Source: Phytophthora sp. 'mugwort' (taxonomy: Eukaryota > Oomycota > Peronosporomycetes > Peronosporales > Peronosporaceae). From it: a DNA stretch of 64,000 bases. Where the stretch lies: assembly GCA_033558025.1 (NCBI GenBank), contig JAUCEF010000004.1, positions 3,162,001 through 3,226,000 on the forward strand, read 5' to 3'. This document shows positions 25,201 through 35,352 of the stretch, in pieces. Numbering within the stretch: the stretch's first letter is position 1; every line of letters starts with the position of its first letter. Below the pieces are notes generated by a model. That model searched no databases and was not told the origin of the DNA. It saw nothing but the letters and a program-made list of their open reading frames with translations. Position numbers and translations under genes: made by a program.

Positions 25201-25546
25201 AGCGCTAACGAAGATCATTTCACACTTAGGGCATAGATATTTGCTTTGAAGTATATTGATGCTCTTAATGTACAGAGCGTGGTTCTCTTGAGAGATAATG
25301 GTCATGGATTCAAACTCCTTGTCCGAGCGATGAATGCATTCAACTTTTCCCGACTCTACATCCGTTGTATAAAAACTGATAGCGAGCCGGAAGTAGTCCT
25401 CAAGCTCATCGAATTGTAGAAGGCCAATAAGCTTAAAGCTTCGGAATAGACTCAGAGTATATTTATTACCCTTGAAAGAACAGTATCGCTTGAATACCTC
25501 CTTCACTTGAGCTGGGATCATTCGCGAATGACCTTAGGAATGACAG
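22227..25546 (-). pseudogene. DNA polymerase B, main part (exonuclease and polymerase domains)
   Basis: This continues the 5' fragment at 8848-9450. From high to low coordinates: a CPKC..HKRNQC zinc-finger-like segment (about 25200), HFIVYDFEAIL (exonuclease I Asp-Glu, about 25030), a long conserved block around FADGVSLPGLSEKVMYQTCF (about 24050), GGPSIVFNRHAKRNETKIRGGK (about 23600), motif A as DTNALYL with neighbouring Tyr and Trp codons turned to stops (about 23540), motif B KFVGNSASGRSG (about 23020) and motif C YQEMDTDSAY (22733-22760). The gene ends with LPFDI and a stop at 22227-22229. Polinton PolB is a protein-primed replicase. At least six in-frame stops or shifts show it is dead. 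Confidence 0.88.
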
Positions 25547-25563
25547 CTTTGCTATCACCAAGA
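25547..25563 (-). repeat. LINE target-site duplication, copy B
   Basis: The reverse complement is identical over 17 bases to 9434-9450. It abuts the 3' end of LINE copy 2, although its partner abuts the 5' end of LINE copy 1. Confidence 0.85.
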
Positions 25564-26791
25564 TTAACAAAAATACATTACACTTTAAGGCTAGTATGCA
25601 ACCTACCTAGCTACCCTACTTGTTATTTGGGATCGATTTGGGTCATGTGGACCCAAAACTTGGGTACGAAGAATCCAATTGGTGTAAAAAAAAGGTCCAT
25701 TTTCTTGAAAGTGGGTACCCTGAAAGACCCATTTTAGTGTCCAGGAGGAAACTGGTGGACGTCCCGAGACGTCTCTGGGCCGAGTTGGACATTTGCAGGA
25801 CCTTTCCGATGGGGGTCTATACAAAAACCAAGTATAACCCGATGGACGAGGTGGTGGTGAGCCACCTACTTCTAGTGAGCTCAGATAGCTCAGCTGGTTA
25901 AGCATACAGTGTCGGACGGAAGCAGCCAGGGTTCAACCCCCCGGGCCGACCAGACCTTTCGGACGATGGTTGGGATTTGGCCGCGAAGGTTGGGATATCT
26001 GGTCTTGTGACTGGACTGGTGGTCCTGGGGGCTACTGGGCGCCGTCTCATGGGCTGTAGGCCTGGAAGCACGGTTAGACCCGGTAGTTCTTGAGACTGCT
26101 TGACCGGGCACTTCAGTAGGAGAGATGTGGGTCGTGGTTTAGAGAGGAAAAACCTCCCGTCGTCGTCTCATGGGCTTGTAGGCCTGGTAGTACGCGCGGT
26201 TCGGGAGTGTGGCGCCGGTCTAGACCTCGATCCAAAGAGTAGTCCAGTGATGTCGTGCATGCCATAACACGCGTAAGCGTCTGTAGCGTGTCGTGTTCTT
26301 CACCAGCCTGTCCGCCAACGTGGGGCCCCGCCCGCGTTCAAAATCCACACCGCCTTCGGGTACAGCAGACATCAGGCAATGCCCGCTAGGCGATCGGCAA
26401 ATGGAGCCGGGAACTTGGTGTATGGGCGTGAAAGTGGTGGAGATTGAAGCCAGTAATGGCCGAGCACGCCGGCGGCGGATTGTAAGACATCAGGATGAAG
26501 CCTTGAGCTTGTGGCCTTACCTTCGGGCCACAGGCGTCTCTTCCCGGCTGCGGTTCAACATGTCCGCGAGTAAGGAGTCCCGCTGACGGGCTTTCGCCTC
26601 GTGGTCGCTTGGGCCTTTGGCGTCGAAGGGTGCCGACACAGGCAGTCCTCGAATAAGGTGCGTAATTGCCTACTCACTTGCGAGGGCTGTCTTATTGCTT
26701 GCGCCTGGTTGCTTGCCATAAGACAACAACATGAAGGTCAATCAGGGCGTGCACCCGAGCCTTGACGCCGATGAGACTTGGTTCATATTCA
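25564..26791 (-). mobile_element. 5'-truncated LINE copy, inverted (repeat arm B)
   Basis: The minus strand carries the last 98 bases of ORF2 (truncation point equivalent to about 15647) and the full 3' UTR, nearly identical to copy 1. It starts at the point where TCAACGGTATTTGGTG flanks it (26790-26805). 5' truncation is typical of LINE target-primed reverse transcription. Confidence 0.9.
25877..25953 (+). other. tRNA-like module in the second LINE copy
   Basis: The A box TAGCTCAGCTGG is at 25886-25897 and the B box GGTTCAACCCC at 25930-25940. The sequence is the same as in copy 1 and again antisense to the LINE. The acceptor stem does not pair. Confidence 0.6.
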
Positions 26792-26805
26792 CCAAATACC
26801 GTTGA
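26790..26805 (-). repeat. Target-site duplication of truncated LINE, partner copy
   Basis: The minus strand reads TCAACGGTATTTGGTG, 14 of 16 identical to 16873-16888. Confidence 0.75.
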
Positions 26806-27857
26806 GAAGCCGCTCGATGTTGCCCGTACGGTGCTAGCCGCGAGAGGCACCGACTGTCTCCAGTGACGTTGGAAATGATTCTACTTCTAAAGGTGAATGG
26901 GAACTTTTGGATTGTAGCCACCGTGGATGTGTGCAGCTAGAGGTGCATGAAACCAGTTTCATTAACACGATCACAGTATCTGACTGTTCATTTGAGTGTG
27001 CTTTCAGTTAGCTATTTACTTATTGGGGCAACGCGCAGTCAAAGATGCATATGTGGGATGAAGGGCAGTTCGACTATATTGTATTGAGGATCTCTGAATA
27101 TGGCAGGCTTTACTTGAAGGGTACCGTAGGCCGAAGCTCACAGCTAACTACCACCGACAGACACACTTCTACGTCCGCCCGTCCGTCAGTCAGGTACACA
27201 TGCGTCCGGTTTATTGCGCTGCCATTGATCTAAACCTTGCTGCCGAGCGCAGCGAATGCGGCCTCCTAGTTGCTAAAACTTTCTTCTTGCTGCCGAGCGA
27301 AGCGAAGGAGGTCTTTCATTGGCTGTACTTCTGTTGTGAACATTACATCGTACTTAGACAAACTTTGTCGTATCTAAAAGGATATACACTATGTGAATAT
27401 GATAACTGCGCAATTTTTAAACTCCGAAGCGCGCGACGGGGACCGGAGGACAAAGTACGCTGCGTGGATGCAAATTTGCTTCAAAGACCGACCCCATTGA
27501 CATGGTGGTCTGAGGTTACTGTGGGGAGGTTAGGAAATGTTAAATAGTCTGGGCAGGAGTGAAGGGGGGGGGGGCTCTTGTCCAGGTGACATGTGCTAAG
27601 GGGTTTAACAAAATAGTGGGCTGAACTGGTAGGACTATTATTATCCTAACTAGTTCAGTTCATTAAAGAGTATTCAATCCGCCGCCCACTTTGCGCGAAT
27701 GCACATCAGCATCTGCCGATTGGTCATACTTACCCGACGGAGGGTTGGGCGTGATCTTTGAGCCAACAACATTGGCGAATCGACAAACATAGTTTGTCTC
27801 GATCACTGGTAATTATGACTACCATTTTTTTTTTATGATATCCATGATATAGAAATA
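26806..27857. other. Gap before the large Polinton gene, no gene recognised
   Basis: It holds the repeat terminus at 27155-27330, an 11-base G run at 27564-27574, and an imperfect hairpin at about 27623-27660 (AACTGGTAGGA against TCCTAACTAGTT). No supported ORF is present. AT-richness rises towards 27.84 kb, consistent with a Polinton promoter region. Confidence 0.45.
27155..27330 (+). repeat. Terminal-type sequence, opposite orientation to 3215-3362
   Basis: This copy has a GTCCGCCCGTCCGTCAGTCA run, then GCTGCCGAGCGCAGCGAATGCGGCC, a TTGCTAAAAC block, and a second CTGCCGAGCGAAGCG block. The first blocks match the minus strand of 3215-3362 in order. Confidence 0.45.
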
Positions 27858-30340
27858 ATGTTTCCAAATTTCTCATCCCTCGCTCAGAGAGAGCAAAAGC
27901 GACAAGAGCTTCTTGAACGATCTCAACGACATGTTCAACAAGCTAAAGCCAAGCGACTCATGTTCGAAGGTGTATCGTGGGCAAGCGACGTCGATAGCAC
28001 TATAAGCACACTGATTTAAAAGCCTCTACATCAACTCAGACAGATTCGTCTAAGCCCTTAAAAAAAAGCAGTGATGATAAATTCTCTCAGACAAACCCTG
28101 ATGCCTCAACAGTAAATGTGGTGGATAGTGAAGTACAGGCTCGTCCCGTTACTGCTGATAGTGGAGTACAGGCTCGTCCCAAAACAACTAATACATAATT
28201 CCAGGCAAGCTTCATTACTACTGATACAGGAATTCAGGCAAGCCCCAATACGGCTGATATTGGAGTTGAAACATATAATCCCCACAATTGATAAATGCTT
28301 CAACTTCGACTAAAAGTGTTAGTGAAAGACCGCTTGATACGGAAGAGCAAGTGCAATCCAGGTCTTGCATTAAACACCTCTTTGGAGAAAATCCTAACTG
28401 GGTTGGGGCACCCTATTCGAAGGAAAACTGGTAATGATGATCCGAGATACCTTCTCGGAGAAAGGGATGTGTCATCTCTGTTAGAAATGGCAAGAAAAAC
28501 AAAAACTATGAGTCAATTGATTGGGTAGCTACAGAAGCAAAATTCAGAGAGAGATTGTACGATGGTGAAAACAACTCAAATCGATGAAGCTGGATCCATA
28601 CGTGGTGAAGAAATCGAGCGCGAACACTCACACGTTCGAAAATAAGAAGCGAGCAGGCGATGGTTTAGAGGATCTCGATGTTGTTCTAAAGGATCGGGGA
28701 CTTCCTGATATCCGATTTAGTCGAAAGTTTACATGAACAGCATCCGACAACGAGCTAAGTCGATTAAAGCTGCTTTGGATTGTAGTAAATAATCAGGATT
28801 GCTGGAATATAATGGATTGGAAAAAAACATCACTCCGATCTTCAAGCAGAAGTTCAAATCTGATGAAAGCGGCTTGAAACGATATGTTGGGTTAGAACGG
28901 GCTCTATCGATATTTATGGGAGAGATTAAAACCTGAAGCATAAATCAACAATCAACAAGGTTGATTGGCAATCGACTCGAAGAGCATTATTTAGAAATAA
29001 TAAAGAGCAGAGGGTTAAATATCTCAATGGTAGGAGCAAGTGATGCCGAGAGGTCTATTAAATCATATGAGGCAACTAGTGATGATGATGATCGAGAAGC
29101 ACGTCATGGTATCAAAACTGGATTAGATGAAGTCAGGGATCATACGATGTCAATCCCAGACAGTGAGGCTAAAATTATTTTGTCCGAGTACTACAAGCGC
29201 CTCTTCGATGACGGGATTCAAATCCCACTCCGTCTCTGACCTATTGTAAATTACAAAGACGGTTTTAGAGCTCACGATACGTAATATTTCGGTTCTCCAG
29301 GTGAGAATCAATTTTTAAACTAAGAAACTCGGAGCATATGGTTGTTTCTGAAAAGGTATTGACTGATTTACTAAACAAATACTCGATGGATGGATACCTT
29401 TCTATTCTGCTTAGTGAGTTGGAAGGTGCACAAGAGACTGCGAGCAATGTTGAAGTCCCAGCGACAAAATATGAGCTGAAAATGGTTGAGAATGTAAATG
29501 CTAATATCAAAATTATTCGAGATGTCATTTTCAGCAATGCATCTGATGGGAAAAAGCAAAGTGAGGCGCCATATGATCACAACGAAGTCCTGCAAAGATT
29601 CATGATGATGCTAAGACAGTTTTTCAAGCATATGGCGAGGCTCAGAAGCGATATGAAGCAGCTAAGGAAGCTGTGAAGGGTCAAACTCAAAATCATTAAG
29701 ATCAGCTTTAAAAGCTACACAATCGGCACTTAAAGCTACGAAGTCTGTACATAATTCTAAAGCTAAGCGATATTCTGACGCTCGCCCTAAATTAGAGGAT
29801 CGTGGTCTAAGAGGCGCTGGTGTAGTTCTATTGGATGGGGTAGTCAGATGCGGCAGAACCTACAACTTGAATGAAATTTAGGGGTTAGCAACACCTAGTG
29901 CGTATGTATATCGCCAGCTTGGTAGCAAGTACATTCGTTTGCCAGACTGGATACCAAAACACTCGTAATTGTTCAACCTAACCGCCGGAAATGCGGTCCT
30001 AAACGCCGGATTCTTTAGTGATAGTCTTCGAATCGTGATCAGAGCTCTTGTATATAAACAACACATTGACCAAGCTGCTTACCATAAACTCAGCATCGAG
30101 GACAAAAAAATGTTCAAGGAGATTCTTGCCATCACCCATCTCCAGTATAATTTCCACGATAAGCTCGAGGGTCTGCTTCAGCTCTACGAGCCGAGTATGA
30201 TAAGCTAAAAGGAGAGCTTGAATTAGGCAATGATGCTCCAAGCATCATAAAGCAGTTAAGGTCTCTCACTGTAGATATGTACAGCAATCAATTTATCAAT
30301 GATAACGAATTTAGAGATATTATCACTCGCCTACTATAGT
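27858..30340 (+). pseudogene. Large Polinton protein of unknown function with 11-residue repeats
   Basis: The ATG at 27858 opens MFPNFSSLAQREQKRQELLER, a charged helical start, and compatible frames run to a TAG at 30338-30340, about 820 codons, with many stops and shifts. In order: a charged N-terminal helix; the repeat block at 28124-28279; a segment with basic helices (28295-28530); an acidic SYEATSDDDDREARHGI block followed by a LSEYYKRLFDDGIQIPLRL block (about 29060-29235); coiled-coil-like stretches (29340-29760); and a C-terminal helical part around HKLSIEDKKMFKEIL (30060-30120). No enzyme motif is seen. It lies in the virion half of the element, so a structural or scaffolding role is possible but inferred only. 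Confidence 0.55.
28124..28279 (+). repeat. 33-bp coding repeats, nearly five units
   Basis: Units begin GATAGTGAAGTACAGGCTCG and encode an 11-residue pattern (Asp-Ser/Thr-x-Val/Ile-Gln-Ala-Arg/Ser-Pro-x-Thr-Ala). One unit has a stop. The fifth is degenerate and incomplete. Equal spacing in codons shows expansion while the gene was coding. Confidence 0.75.
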
Positions 30341-30348
30341 CAGAGATA

Positions 30349-30620
30349 ATGTTTTTCTTCTATCCGCGCATTATTTTAACTTCTGGTGGCAGCTATGGTG
30401 ATAACGCTGACCTCGATGTTGCTGAGCCTAAAGCGATCATGAAGAACCTAATCATCAAACTCAGAAGACACAGGCAGCTTTGTGGACAACTGATTTAAAC
30501 AAAACTAACAAGAAGGTGGATGCATCGACCCAGACTCAAGGTGGCGGAGTATGGGCTTACCAACCAAAGAAAAAAAACAAAAACTGTAAAAATGTTTGCC
30601 ATCTAACTTATTCCATTTCT
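30349..30620 (+). pseudogene. Small broken Polinton ORF after the large gene
   Basis: An ATG at 30349, nine bases after the previous stop, opens a short frame with a YGDNADLDVAEPKAIMKNL block and then a basic RRHR patch. A shift near 30475 gives a frame with DASTQTQGGGVWAYQPKKKN ending in Lys/Asn repeats. It could be a separate small gene or the C-terminal tail of the large protein. Function is unknown. Confidence 0.35.
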
Positions 30621-30935
30621 CATGAGTTTATTTCGATATCCACGATATACGTTAATTTTTTATCACTAATAGTAATCTCAAGTATTGCAGATTCATCATC
30701 AGGACGGTGTGTAGGGAGAAACGCGCTATCACCTAAAAACTATGATTTGATCCGCGTTCAATAAAGTCGAGCCAATGATTTATGATTTGACTTGGTTCGT
30801 CGGTAGTCAAATTTGTTCTGAGGTCTTTACTCGGTCTGCAACCCATGATTATATTAGTTCCAAAGAACTACTGCTCAGCTGTACATTTGCTAGTATGGAA
30901 CGCTTCGGTTCTTACCATTGTTAAAGAACCTAGGC

Positions 30936-32501
30936 TTATCTTATAATCGCTCGCAGATCCTCAATCTCTTTAATTAAGTACTGAATCATCTTCATATTGT
31001 ATGCAGCTATACGACTATAATCAACGTTGTTGCTGTTTAGCTGGCTCTAGAGATGGGTCGGGTCCTTCTTCGATATCATCTCTATAAAAGACGGACACCA
31101 AGTCAGTCAAATGTGCCGAGACGAAATCTTGGGCTAAGACTCCTACCTCCTGACCCGGACGATTCTCCGATTCAATCCAATCGTATAGGCAGACATCAAC
31201 GCTATCATACAGTCGTTTGATACGATCAAAAGGTGCAATCTAAATATCCTTCTTCTTAAGGCGTCTGTCTGATGTCATAGCCATTGAAGTGCAAGTTATG
31301 TAGCCTCCAAACACAGCTAACGTTATAACCGATAGGGCCTAGAGCGCTCTCGGTCACTCCTGAGTCAGTCCTCAGTCTGTAGACCGTACTACCACCCGCC
31401 CCGAACGTGAAAGAAGGCTACGCCAGGAACAATTAATGGACAGGAAGGAGAGGTTGTACCGGTCCCGACTCGGCCCCCGGCGGTCAAAATCATCTTAGTC
31501 GTATTACCTGTCCCGAAACGGAGGTCTGACGAACTGATGCATCCAACCCAGCAGGCATTCGCAGACGTGCCAGCGCTGCCATTATGCACCTCTATTTGAA
31601 AAATTCCACCGGCGAAAGATTAGATCCCGAAAATCGGCACATTCTGGTGTAGCTCGAGTCAAGGTAATAAAAACCGCTCGCATTGATGGATAGGTATTCA
31701 GTCGATGCCAAGCTGTTTATATACCAAGCTCCGTAAGAGCTCCTACCGATATATCGTACAATATTTAAAAAACGACTGGATGATATCACTGTCGTAGAAA
31801 CGATTTGACGCGATCCGAAATCGCCAATCGTGCCAGCAATCTTCGTAGTACCATTGCTGGTAGCAGCTGAGAATGAATTAACACCTGAAAAGTATTACGT
31901 TGAATTGAGAATCATTGCCTTAGAACCAGCAGCACCACCTTCTGTTATGCCGAGGTAGTACGTCTGATTAAATGTAGTCTAAGCCGACACGCCATCCCAA
32001 AATTTCAACGATGGCATCTGTAAACCTGTTCCAGCTGTAGCTAGCGTCAGCGAAGAGAGAAGTACCAACAGCCGTAATTGATGGCTGAGCTGCCGTTTGA
32101 TGCCCACGTAAATGCTGGTAGCCGTGAGCGAGCTGATAATAGCAATAGCGCCTGAGCCTTCAAGTACCAATGCCTTTCGTTAGCGGCTGTACCTGGAGTG
32201 ATGCCCTTGACATAATCAGGAGCAGATGACACGTTGGAGCCATTCACAGTTAGACTGCTACAAGATAGTGCCCAATGCCACCAATATCTTTGTTTGTACC
32301 CGGGACAAGGGCTGTACCTTGTTTTGCCGTACCAGGAGTAATACCGGTATTGTAGGTTAGTTAGTAATCATTCTTGCGAATGTATAAAGTCTGCGCATAT
32401 TCGTACGTTAGATAACCACAAGCGTCTAACGACAGATAGAATTCAGGATTGTAGATCGGTGATATGAATATTGGCTGAGGATACGAGAAACCAGAATTCA
32501 T
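30936..32501 (-). pseudogene. Fibre-like protein with S74-type intramolecular chaperone end
   Basis: The ATG at 32501 gives MNSGFSYPQPIFISPIYN, a plausible virion anchor. A set of ITPGTA and LTVNGSNV type blocks (32040-32360) and the signature TTKMILTAGGRVGTGTTSPS (about 31450-31510) follow. That motif is the beta-helical shaft repeat (NVGIGTTSP type) of phage and large-virus fibres. The C-terminal end (31250-30936) reads as a chaperone: APFDRIKRLYDS, VGVLAQDFVS, DIEEGPDPS, and a last helix YSRIAAYNMKMIQYLIKEIE to a stop at 30936-30938. In the S74 family this domain trimerises the fibre and cleaves itself off. The gene is shredded by many stops and shifts. Family assignment is from motif knowledge; the catalytic Ser-Lys dyad was not located. 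Confidence 0.7.
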
Positions 32502-32551
32502 GTTTATTTTTATCTCAATCTATATAGATCCAGCGATTAAAAGACGCGACC

Positions 32552-33150
32552 ATGAGCGCTATTCCAGATTTTGGTGCTTCGTTGCCGAAAAAGTTTCAAG
32601 TCTGCCGGCATGGGCGAAATTCCTGCTCTTGAAGTTAAAAAGCTATTTAGAATGGTTGTCCTTGGACCCTTATTCAATGGGAAGAACAACTTATGTATGT
32701 TCATTCTCGTATTCCACATCAAGAACTGTATGAGTCCCTCCGCGAGAAGTTTGAAGATTTCATTACTTTTGCTGACCCAGATACACCTTCGAAAGTTGAT
32801 CAAGTACGTCATACACCCGTGAGCTCCAATAAACCTGAGCTTGTTATCATAGACGGCTACAACAACGACAAGCTACGCCAAAAGAATATATGTTCCCATT
32901 ACTTTTACACGCGGACGTCATTTCTAGTTGAGCACCATATTTTTAAGCCACAGCTACTTTGCAACTGACAAGAGGATTCGCTTGGATTCTGAATACGTGG
33001 CAATCTTAAAAGCCAATTCAAAGCGAGATTTACAGATGGTTGTCAAAGATTTTAATACAAAGGGCTTAGAGGATCGGTCAATCGTCTATTATTATAACAA
33101 GACTATTGAACGAAAAGATCAGATGCTTCCATCGATTCTGAAAAAAATCA
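32552..33150 (+). pseudogene. Genome-packaging ATPase (FtsK-HerA/A32 type)
   Basis: The ATG at 32552 (MSAIPDFGASLPKKF) starts 50 bases from the divergent fibre gene. After a shift near 32600 the frame has MVVLGPLFNGKNN, the Walker A position with GKT changed to GKN. After another shift come HSRIPHQELYESL and ELVIIDGYNND, the Walker B position (usually IIDDY). A third shift near 32930 leads to FLSHSYFATDKRIRLDSEY and KANSKRDLQMVVKDF, typical of the segment after Walker B. The protein would pump DNA into capsids. The last frame runs on into the penton without a stop, so the end is set by similarity only. Confidence 0.75.
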
Positions 33151-34122
33151 AATCAGGTACAACTTTGATAAACCAGTCAGGACTGAAGAATATGAATAAA
33201 TATTATCTAAATTTTGACGCTAATGATATACTTCATCATGGCGAGTTTCTTAAAATCGAGAGTACCAATCTCGTAGCAGACGGATACAACTCGTCGTGGA
33301 AATATCAGTTTCCGGGATCGGCAGCTGACTTTCGCGATGTTGTTTGCCCGATTCAATCAATCAGCCTCTTTAACAGTGAATACAACATCGATTCTATTCA
33401 ATTCCAAAACTCGACATTTCAAGTCGAGGTCCGACGTCTGCAACCATTTCTACACTCAGTATTACACTACCAGATGGGTATTATAGATACGATGATATCA
33501 ACCGAAGTATTCAGACAGCTCTCGTTAATGCAGGGGGCCTATCTTATTGACGGATCTGGAAACAACGTATTTTTTTTTACCAAACTAACTGAGAACAGTG
33601 TCTATTACGCAACTCAGATTGATTTCTCTCCTACTCCTTCGAGCCTTCTAGCTGGATACACAAGACCTGCTACTGGACTATACTCGGCTGGTGGTACTGG
33701 ATTACCAATTGCAACTCGCGTTCCGTATTTAATCATTAATAATGCTGCATTTGGTTCGGTTCTTGGTCTTACTGTAGCTTCATATCCTTCTAACTCAGCG
33801 ACAGTTGCAAGCGCTGAACTATCCAATATCATCCCACATATCCACCCAACCACTTCATATATTGTACGCTGTGATCTGATCAAAAACGAGTATGTTGCTT
33901 CTGGTGATATCTTAAGTGCCTTTGATAGAGGTGGCGCCAGTATTGGTCAGCTGATCAACTATAAACCATCACAGTATGCGTGGATGAATCATCATAATGG
34001 TTCTCGATCAACGATTACTATCAGTATCTATAAACCAAAATGATGAGAAGGTAAAATTCCGCGATACTTCTGTTTCGATCATGCTTTTGCTGAAACCAAA
34101 AAAAATAAACTTCTTTATTTAG
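33123..34122 (+). pseudogene. Penton (minor capsid) protein, single jelly roll
   Basis: The frame starting at 32928 continues through this region to a stop at 34043. From about 33123 it no longer looks like ATPase and shows beta-strand-rich segments: GLKNMNKYYLNFDANDILHH, DGYNSSWKYQFPGSAADF, TSYIVRCDLIKNEYVASGDI, GQLINYKPSQYAWMNHHNGS and STITISIY. These fit the Polinton penton. A one-base change in an A-run near 34037 would shift into a frame with an EKVKFRDTSVSIMLLL C-terminal strand ending at 34122, so the natural end is lost. Penton proteins form the five-fold vertices of the capsid. The start codon is uncertain. Confidence 0.75.
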
Positions 34123-34139
34123 TTTTTTTCTCTACTACA

Positions 34140-34896
34140 TCACATTCCAAAACTCCCCCGGGACTTCTTCATGGCGCGTATCTTCGCCATGTGATCCTTG
34201 GCTTCTTGAGAACCCTTTGCAAACCTCTTACTATTTGGATTGGCAACGCCTACTCCATAGCGACGACGAACTTCACCACGAAGCGTCTTAATCAAAGCAC
34301 CGTGTTCAGGTTTGGTAGTTTTGCTCAGGAGAATTTTTTCTCCAGCATCGACAACGTCTGTAAGAATCCCCTTATGCTTCGTGTAAGCGAGAGCACGGTT
34401 GGCTCCTTTCTTAACATCAGCCATCGTTAGACGTCCTCCAAGATCATTAGTATCACTGTCGCTATCATAAACACCGATACCAGCCATAGAGCGGATGGCA
34501 GCTCTCGCTGGAATAGCACCGTGTGGAGCTCCGATGCGGTTGCAAAAGAGGGAGCAGCTGCATCAGCAACACAAGACAAAATCCCAGAAATCCTTTGCGA
34601 ATTTGAAAGCGGATTTTACTCCTCCCCATATTTTTGACCAAATGCTCGCTCCGGGCATGCCTCCTCCTTGCATGTGCTTAAACGGATAGCCGATCTCTTT
34701 GTGTGTGGTAGCTAAACGCGTTCCTTTACCAGCTTTGTTAGCTCGAAGAGCTTTAGCGTATGATTCAGGATGAAGATGAAGCGTAGCACCAGAACTACTC
34801 AACTCATCCTTAGTTAAGGATCGAGTTCTGGTCTTGAACGCTCGCTTGAGCTTTGTCTCTGGAACTGACGCTGAACTGCTATTTTTTTAATGTCAT
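34140..34896 (-). pseudogene. pVI/PX-like minor virion protein
   Basis: An ATG at 34896 precedes an A-run (34882-34888) where a frame change occurs. The next frame gives basic segments with LKRAFKTRTRSLTKDEL, ESYAKALRANKAGKGTRL, then GGGMPGASIWSKIWGGVKSA and an amphipathic FKFAKDFWDF helix. After another shift near 34570 come SMAGIGVYDSDSDTNDLGG, a helical middle, and a C-terminal NSKRFAKGSQEAKDHMAKIR plus a basic tail to the stop at 34140. The Gly-rich Trp/Lys amphipathic helix resembles the membrane-active helix of adenovirus pVI and Polinton PX proteins. Its role would be capsid maturation or entry. Two frame breaks inactivate it. Confidence 0.6.
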
Positions 34897-34923
34897 GATT
34901 ATATTTCATGACTGATTTATTAT

Positions 34924-35304
34924 TTAAAGAATGGTTAAATTCAAGTCTTTGAATCGGCTCAATAGTCCAATCTTATTGTTTCGTTTGCAATACAACCAGA
35001 GCATGCACCATACACCGCAATAGTCTCCATAAGTACCTTGATACTGTTTGGGATTGTACTTTCCAATTCCATACTTGGTAAGAGCTCCTTCGCCCATACT
35101 ATCGAAGTATTCTCCTTTATGAACAGCTGTCCAATGACCTACATCAAGGTTAGGAGGCCTTAATAAGACCAAATATGTACCTCTCTTTGGAAGCGGTTAC
35201 GATATTTCATTCGATTCAAATATTCCATCCATTTGTACTCCAATTCGATCTGCAAGCTCGATAAGATCGTGGTCGCTGGTGATTAATTTAATGAGATCGC
35301 TCAT
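34924..35304 (-). pseudogene. Adenain-like capsid maturation protease
   Basis: The ATG at 35304 (MSDLIKLITSDHDLIELADR) starts an otherwise continuous frame of 126 codons, broken by one TAA near 35205 after the SNEIS segment. Downstream are GHWTAVHKGEYFDSMGE (catalytic His, and Asp in YFDS) and YCGVWCMLWLY (nucleophile Cys), the His-Asp-Cys order of the adenain/Ulp1 (C5/C48) cysteine proteases. Polinton and adenovirus versions process capsid proteins. Only the single nonsense codon disables it, so it is one of the least decayed genes. It is divergent from the MCP, with 48 bases between the two start codons. Confidence 0.82.
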
Positions 35305-35352
35305 AATATTTAATTTCAACGAAAGTATATTAGAAACCATATAGATTCAACA

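Noticed and set aside
25877..25953. Functional tRNA gene
   Set aside because: A and B boxes fit, but acceptor ends do not pair, no sensible anticodon arm is seen, and the same sequence is a fixed part of both LINE copies.
15647..26791. Inverted arms as terminal inverted repeats of one large transposon
   Set aside because: The arms are LINE 3' ends with ORF2 codons, a truncation point and target duplications; they are not element termini.
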